From contig JAGMDB010000108.1 of NCBI GenBank assembly GCA_023128875.1, positions 1 to 8,688 on the forward strand: a stretch of DNA of 8,688 bases. The letters are read 5' to 3'. The position numbers were made by a program, and so were the translations under genes. The stretch's first letter is position 1. Every line of letters starts with the position of its first letter. This document shows, piece after piece, positions 5,435-8,688 of the stretch. The stretch is from Dehalococcoidia bacterium (GTDB taxonomy: Bacteria; Chloroflexota; Dehalococcoidia; GIF9; AB-539-J10). The notes under the pieces are model-generated. The model was not told the origin of the DNA. It worked only from the letters and a program-made list of their open reading frames with translations, and ran no database searches.

Positions 5435-6451
5435 ATGTCGTTGACAGGAAGAGGAGAAGAAATTCTTAAGATAATAGTTGGTGAGTATATCGCTGGAGCG
5501 ATGCCTGTAGCTTCGCAAACCATTACCTACAATCATAGCCTGGATGTAAGCCCTGCTACCGTGCGAAATGATATGGTATATCTAGAGGAGGAGGGATATA
5601 TCATGCGCCCTCATGCTTCGGCTGGCGCTATTCCCACAGATAAAGCCTACCGACATTATGTGGAATTGGTAAGCCAGGATGTTAAGCTTCCTCTAACTGA
5701 GCGCTGTATGGTTTATGAGCTATTTCAGGAAACGAAAGAGGAGATGGAGCAATGGCTAAAACTGGCGGCGGTGCTCCTGGCGCACTTCGTTCGCAATGCA
5801 GCGGTGGTAACTTCGCCTAAAGCTCCCCAGTGTTGCTTTAAGCATTTAGACCTAGTAGAGTTACGGGATTTTGTAGCTTTGCTGGTTCTAGTTCTATACG
5901 AGGCAAGGGTTGGGCAGAAAATTCTGCCTTTCGATAAAAAATTTACCCAGGAGGACTTAACGAAGCTAGCTAATAAACTCAACTCTGCTTATGCCGGGAT
6001 GACTGGTAGCGAAATCTCGAGAGGAAAAGCAGGCTCCTCACCTGAAGAAAGACAAGTGACTGAGTGCATAGTGGATATGATGACTGCGGAGGATAAGCTG
6101 AGACATGGTAAACCTTATCTTGTGGGATTACATCTAATGCTAAGTCAGCCTGAATTCGCTAACAAGCCTAGGGGACTTGATCTACTGGAGCTATTGGAAG
6201 GCGAGGATTGGCTGGAAGGTATACTTGAACTAGAACTTGGTAAAGCAGGGGTAAAGGTAATTATTGGCAAGGAAAATCCAGATGAGATACTGCAAGATTT
6301 GAGCTTGATAGTTGGGGAGTATGGAATCCCTGATAAAGCAAGGGGTATTGTTGGAGTGCTTGGCCCAAAGCGAATGGATTATACCAGAGCCATCTCTTCA
6401 GTTAACTGTCTTTCATCACTGCTAAGCGAATCGGTGGCTGCTTATATCTAA
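5435..6451 (+). CDS. hrcA: Heat-inducible transcription repressor HrcA
   Basis: A 338-residue protein of usual family length that binds CIRCE as a dimer and represses class I heat-shock genes; GroEL activity is known to keep HrcA folded in other bacteria. The N-terminal winged helix is clear: SPATVRNDMVYLEEEGYI (39-56) followed by RPHASAGAIPTDKAYRHYV (58-76). The central GAF-like and insert regions are less conserved. The C-terminal signature NPDEILQDLSLIVGEYG (281-297) and VGVLGPKRMDYTRAISSV (307-324) is intact. The ATG at 5435 is fixed by AGGGAG eight bases upstream and by the CIRCE arm touching it. grpE follows after 14 bp, so this is the first gene of the heat-shock operon and controls it through the CIRCE directly in front. 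Paired cysteines at 133-134 are a minor feature. Confidence 0.97.
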   Translation: MSLTGRGEEILKIIVGEYIAGAMPVASQTITYNHSLDVSPATVRNDMVYLEEEGYIMRPHASAGAIPTDKAYRHYVELVSQDVKLPLTERCMVYELFQETKEEMEQWLKLAAVLLAHFVRNAAVVTSPKAPQCCFKHLDLVELRDFVALLVLVLYEARVGQKILPFDKKFTQEDLTKLANKLNSAYAGMTGSEISRGKAGSSPEERQVTECIVDMMTAEDKLRHGKPYLVGLHLMLSQPEFANKPRGLDLLELLEGEDWLEGILELELGKAGVKVIIGKENPDEILQDLSLIVGEYGIPDKARGIVGVLGPKRMDYTRAISSVNCLSSLLSESVAAYI

Positions 6452-6457
6452 GGGGAG
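6451..6457 (+). promoter_or_regulatory. RBS deciding the grpE TTG start
   Basis: AGGGGAG begins at the last base of the hrcA stop codon and stands eight bases before TTG at 6466. The next in-frame ATG is at codon 15 and has no comparable SD, so TTG is the better start. Confidence 0.7.
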
Positions 6458-6465
6458 ATTCGATA

Positions 6466-7029
6466 TTGCCTGAAGAAGAGAACCTGCGCAACGATGAACT
6501 AACCGAGATGGGAGTGAAGCCGGTAGTGGATATGGAGACGCTCCAGCAAGCTTTGGCTGAGGAAAAAGAGAAATCAGAGAAATATTTAGCCAACTGGCAA
6601 AGAACTCAAGCCGATTTTGTTAACTATAAGAAACGTACTGAGCAGGGAAAAATGGAAATAGTTGAATTTGCCAACAGCACGCTTATCTTGAAGTTGCTAA
6701 CTGTTCTGGATGATTTTGAAAGAGCTTTCGACTCATTGCCAACCCAGCTTGAGAAATTTAGTTGGATTGAGGGCATCAAGCTCATGTACAATAAACTTAA
6801 GGCGACCCTGGAATCGCAGGGGTTAACTGAAGTTAAAGCTAAGGGGGAGCCATTTGATACTCATTTGCATGAAGCAGTAATGCACCAAGAAGGTGAAGAA
6901 GGAATAGTTATTGAGGAAATCCAGAAGGGCTATAAGTTGAAAAATAAGGTAATCCGACCCAGTATGGTGATAGTGGGCAAAGGCAAAGAAAAGGAACAAG
7001 CAGAGCAGGAAAGGGAAAAGGAGGAATAG
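6466..7029 (+). CDS. grpE: Nucleotide exchange factor GrpE
   Basis: A 187-residue cytoplasmic co-chaperone that releases ADP from DnaK and works as a dimer. Residues 1-20 are acidic and likely disordered; about 22-70 should form the long paired helix ([21 protein letters not shown], 40-60). [12 protein letters not shown] (77-88) starts the four-helix bundle, and the C-terminal beta-wing carries [12 protein letters not shown] (127-138) and [19 protein letters not shown] (154-172). The family's usual Pro in GxxFDPxxHEA is Thr132 here, a mild change. The C-terminus ends in a run of Lys, Glu and Gln (173-187) that probably does not fold. The start is TTG with a good SD. It lies 14 bp after hrcA and 1 bp before dnaK, so the three are surely co-transcribed and probably translationally coupled. 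Confidence 0.97.
   Translation: MPEEENLRNDELTEMGVKPVVDMETLQQALAEEKEKSEKYLANWQRTQADFVNYKKRTEQGKMEIVEFANSTLILKLLTVLDDFERAFDSLPTQLEKFSWIEGIKLMYNKLKATLESQGLTEVKAKGEPFDTHLHEAVMHQEGEEGIVIEEIQKGYKLKNKVIRPSMVIVGKGKEKEQAEQEREKEE
7019..7024 (+). promoter_or_regulatory. dnaK RBS inside the end of grpE
   Basis: A perfect AGGAGG six bases before the dnaK ATG, lying within the last codons of grpE. It supports the ATG at 7031 as the true start and high expression of dnaK. Confidence 0.8.
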
Positions 7030-7030
7030 T

Positions 7031-8688
7031 ATGGCTAGAGCAATAGGCATTGATTTGGGCACTACACTTAGTGCAGTAGCAATTATGGAGGGAGGCGAGC
7101 CAAAAATCATACCCAGTGCTGAAGGTGGTGACCTTGTGCCCTCAGTAGTAGCTATAAATAAGGCCGGGGAGCGATTGGTGGGGGAACTAGCCAAGCGTCA
7201 GGCAGTAGTCAACCCTGAAAATACTATCTTTAGCATAAAGCGGCTTATCGGACGCAAATTTAAGGCTGCTTCAGTCCAGGATGATATGAAGCGGCTACCA
7301 TATAAGATGGCTGAGGCTTCCAATGGTGATTGTAGAGTAGTAATGAGTGGTAAAGAGTATAGCCCTCAGGAAATCTCAGCCATGATACTGCAGAAATTGA
7401 AGACCGATGCTGAGGCTTATCTGGGAGAAAAGACCACCGATGCTGTGATAACGGTGCCAGCTTACTTTAATGATAGTCAGCGGCAGGCAACTAAAGACGC
7501 CGGTGCTATAGCCGGGCTTAATGTTTTGCGCATTATCAATGAACCTACAGCATCATCTTTAGCCTATGGGTTAGGCAAGAAAAAAGATGAAACCATCGCC
7601 GTCTATGACCTTGGTGGTGGCACATTCGACATTTCCATTCTAGATATAGGTGGAGGCACTTTCCAGGTCAAATCAACTAACGGTGATACCCATCTCGGTG
7701 GCGACGATATTGACCAGAGGATTATGGATTGGGTATGCGATGAATTTAAGAAAGAGCAAGGCATTGACTTAAGGCAAGACAGGATGGCATTGCAGAGGCT
7801 AAAAGATGCTTCTGAAAAGGCAAAGAAAGAGCTATCCACGGTGGCTCAAACGGAGCTAAACCTTCCTTTCATCACTGCTGATGCTAGTGGCCCCAAACAT
7901 CTTAGCATAGTGTTGACTCGTGCTAAGCTGGAGCAACTCGCAGCGGATCTGATAGAGAAGAGCCTCGGACCTTGCCGTCAGGCTTTGGAGGATGCTAAGC
8001 TCACAGCAGCTCAAATTGATGATGTGATTCTGGTTGGTGGTCAGACAAGGATGCCGAAGGTTCAGGAGACCTTACGGCAGTTCTTTGGTAGAGAACCTGT
8101 AAAGGGAATCAATCCTGATGAAGCTGTGGCCCTGGGGGCTGCTATCCAGGCTGGAGTAATTAAGGGCGAGGTAGGAGAAGTTCTTCTTCTCGATGTTACC
8201 CCTCTTACTTTGGGCATAGAGACGCTGGGAGGAGTGGCTACACCGCTTATCCCTCGCAATACCACCATTCCCACCTCCAAGAGCCAGATTTTCAGCACCG
8301 CTAGTGATAACCAACCAAGCGTAGAAATACACGTTCTTCAGGGAGAGCGACCCATGGCAGATGGGAACCGAACCCTGGGGCGCTTTATGCTTGATGGCAT
8401 CTTGCCAGCGCAACGAGGCCTGCCTCAAATTGAGGTGGCTTTTGATATCGATGCCAATGGCATTCTCAATGTGAGTGCCAGGGATAAAGGCACAGGCAAA
8501 GAACAGAAAATTACCATCACTGCCTCCAGCGGACTCAGTAAAGAGGAGGTGGAGAAGATGCAGCGAGATGCTGAAACCTTTGCTGCTGAAGATGCTAAGC
8601 ATAAAGAAGAAATAGAGACACGAAACGCCGCTGATAGCCTAGCCTATACCGCAGAGAAAACACTCCGTGATTATGGTGATAAGATACC
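7031..8688 (+). CDS. dnaK: Chaperone DnaK (Hsp70), C-terminal end outside window
   Basis: The first 552 codons of an ATP-dependent chaperone usually of about 630 residues, so roughly 80 residues of the lid lie beyond the window. The nucleotide-binding domain shows IDLGTT (7-12), Lys70 in [15 protein letters not shown] (142-148), [11 protein letters not shown] (170-180), DLGGGTFD (193-200) with Thr198, and GGQTRMP (336-342). The linker VLLLDVTPL is at 384-392. The substrate-binding beta domain follows with FSTASDN (421-427), [11 protein letters not shown] (436-446) and [21 protein letters not shown] (465-485); the lid begins near 503. The segment at about 76-100 is present as in E. coli DnaK and not deleted as in Bacillus. 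Position 13 is Leu where Asn is usual, and 175-176 are Ser-Ser in place of Ala-Ala. It is co-transcribed with grpE and under CIRCE control. Confidence 0.98.
   Translation, partial: MARAIGIDLGTTLSAVAIMEGGEPKIIPSAEGGDLVPSVVAINKAGERLVGELAKRQAVVNPENTIFSIKRLIGRKFKAASVQDDMKRLPYKMAEASNGDCRVVMSGKEYSPQEISAMILQKLKTDAEAYLGEKTTDAVITVPAYFNDSQRQATKDAGAIAGLNVLRIINEPTASSLAYGLGKKKDETIAVYDLGGGTFDISILDIGGGTFQVKSTNGDTHLGGDDIDQRIMDWVCDEFKKEQGIDLRQDRMALQRLKDASEKAKKELSTVAQTELNLPFITADASGPKHLSIVLTRAKLEQLAADLIEKSLGPCRQALEDAKLTAAQIDDVILVGGQTRMPKVQETLRQFFGREPVKGINPDEAVALGAAIQAGVIKGEVGEVLLLDVTPLTLGIETLGGVATPLIPRNTTIPTSKSQIFSTASDNQPSVEIHVLQGERPMADGNRTLGRFMLDGILPAQRGLPQIEVAFDIDANGILNVSARDKGTGKEQKITITASSGLSKEEVEKMQRDAETFAAEDAKHKEEIETRNAADSLAYTAEKTLRDYGDKI

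Noticed and set aside
8072..8602. 176-codon open frame antisense to dnaK
   Set aside because: It lies entirely within the unmistakable dnaK frame, has no recognisable family and no SD, and is a codon-bias shadow. The antisense frames at 8062-8298, 7603-7839 and 6823-7194 are rejected for the same reason.

Overview
The window reads as a bacterial chromosome segment of moderate GC with ordinary housekeeping genes. The hrcA-grpE-dnaK order under a CIRCE operator, a DnaK whose nucleotide-binding domain keeps the roughly 23-residue stretch absent from Bacillus-type DnaK, and multiple OxlT/monocarboxylate-type MFS carriers together suggest an uncultured-type Chloroflexota (Dehalococcoidia-like) genome. 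The lineage is an inference from style and gene order and I hold it at moderate confidence only. No tRNA, rRNA, CRISPR array, phage gene or insertion sequence is visible.

Left part (1-3949, minus strand): a tandem array of MFS transporters. In the direction of transcription it is a degenerate remnant (psi-B, 3949-3753), A3 (3687-2428), B2 (2364-1123) and A1 (1037 to beyond the window). A1 and A3 are about 70% identical over the 345 residues visible in A1. The remnant matches B2, and the spacers in front of A1 and A3 are about 84% identical. The order B-A-B-A with matching B-A spacers implies duplication of a two-gene B-A unit of about 2.65 kb. The first B copy was later gutted by two deletions, each with a short microhomology at its junction. 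Types A and B differ at the TM8 position that in OxlT and the MCTs holds the substrate-binding arginine: B2 keeps Arg282, while A1 and A3 have Ala282.

Middle (4040-5434): glyA (serine hydroxymethyltransferase, minus strand) lies upstream of the array on the same strand. It is separated from hrcA by a 138-bp divergent regulatory region. That region carries a good sigma-70-type promoter for hrcA, a CIRCE operator whose right arm touches the hrcA ATG, and an unusual glyA start. The glyA Shine-Dalgarno is about 21 nt away from the start codon and better placed for a four-codon minicistron overlapping it; a promoter-like pair would instead give an almost leaderless mRNA.

Right part (5435-8688, plus strand): hrcA, grpE (TTG start) and dnaK (runs off the window) are tightly spaced and form one heat-shock operon. 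HrcA represses the operon through CIRCE, and GrpE and DnaK are the chaperone pair; dnaJ would be the expected next gene but lies outside. Nothing here amounts to a new defence or mobile system. The most unusual content is the evolutionary record in the transporter array, the TM8 Arg switch, the His-to-Gln change next to the catalytic lysine of GlyA, and the architecture of the divergent control region.
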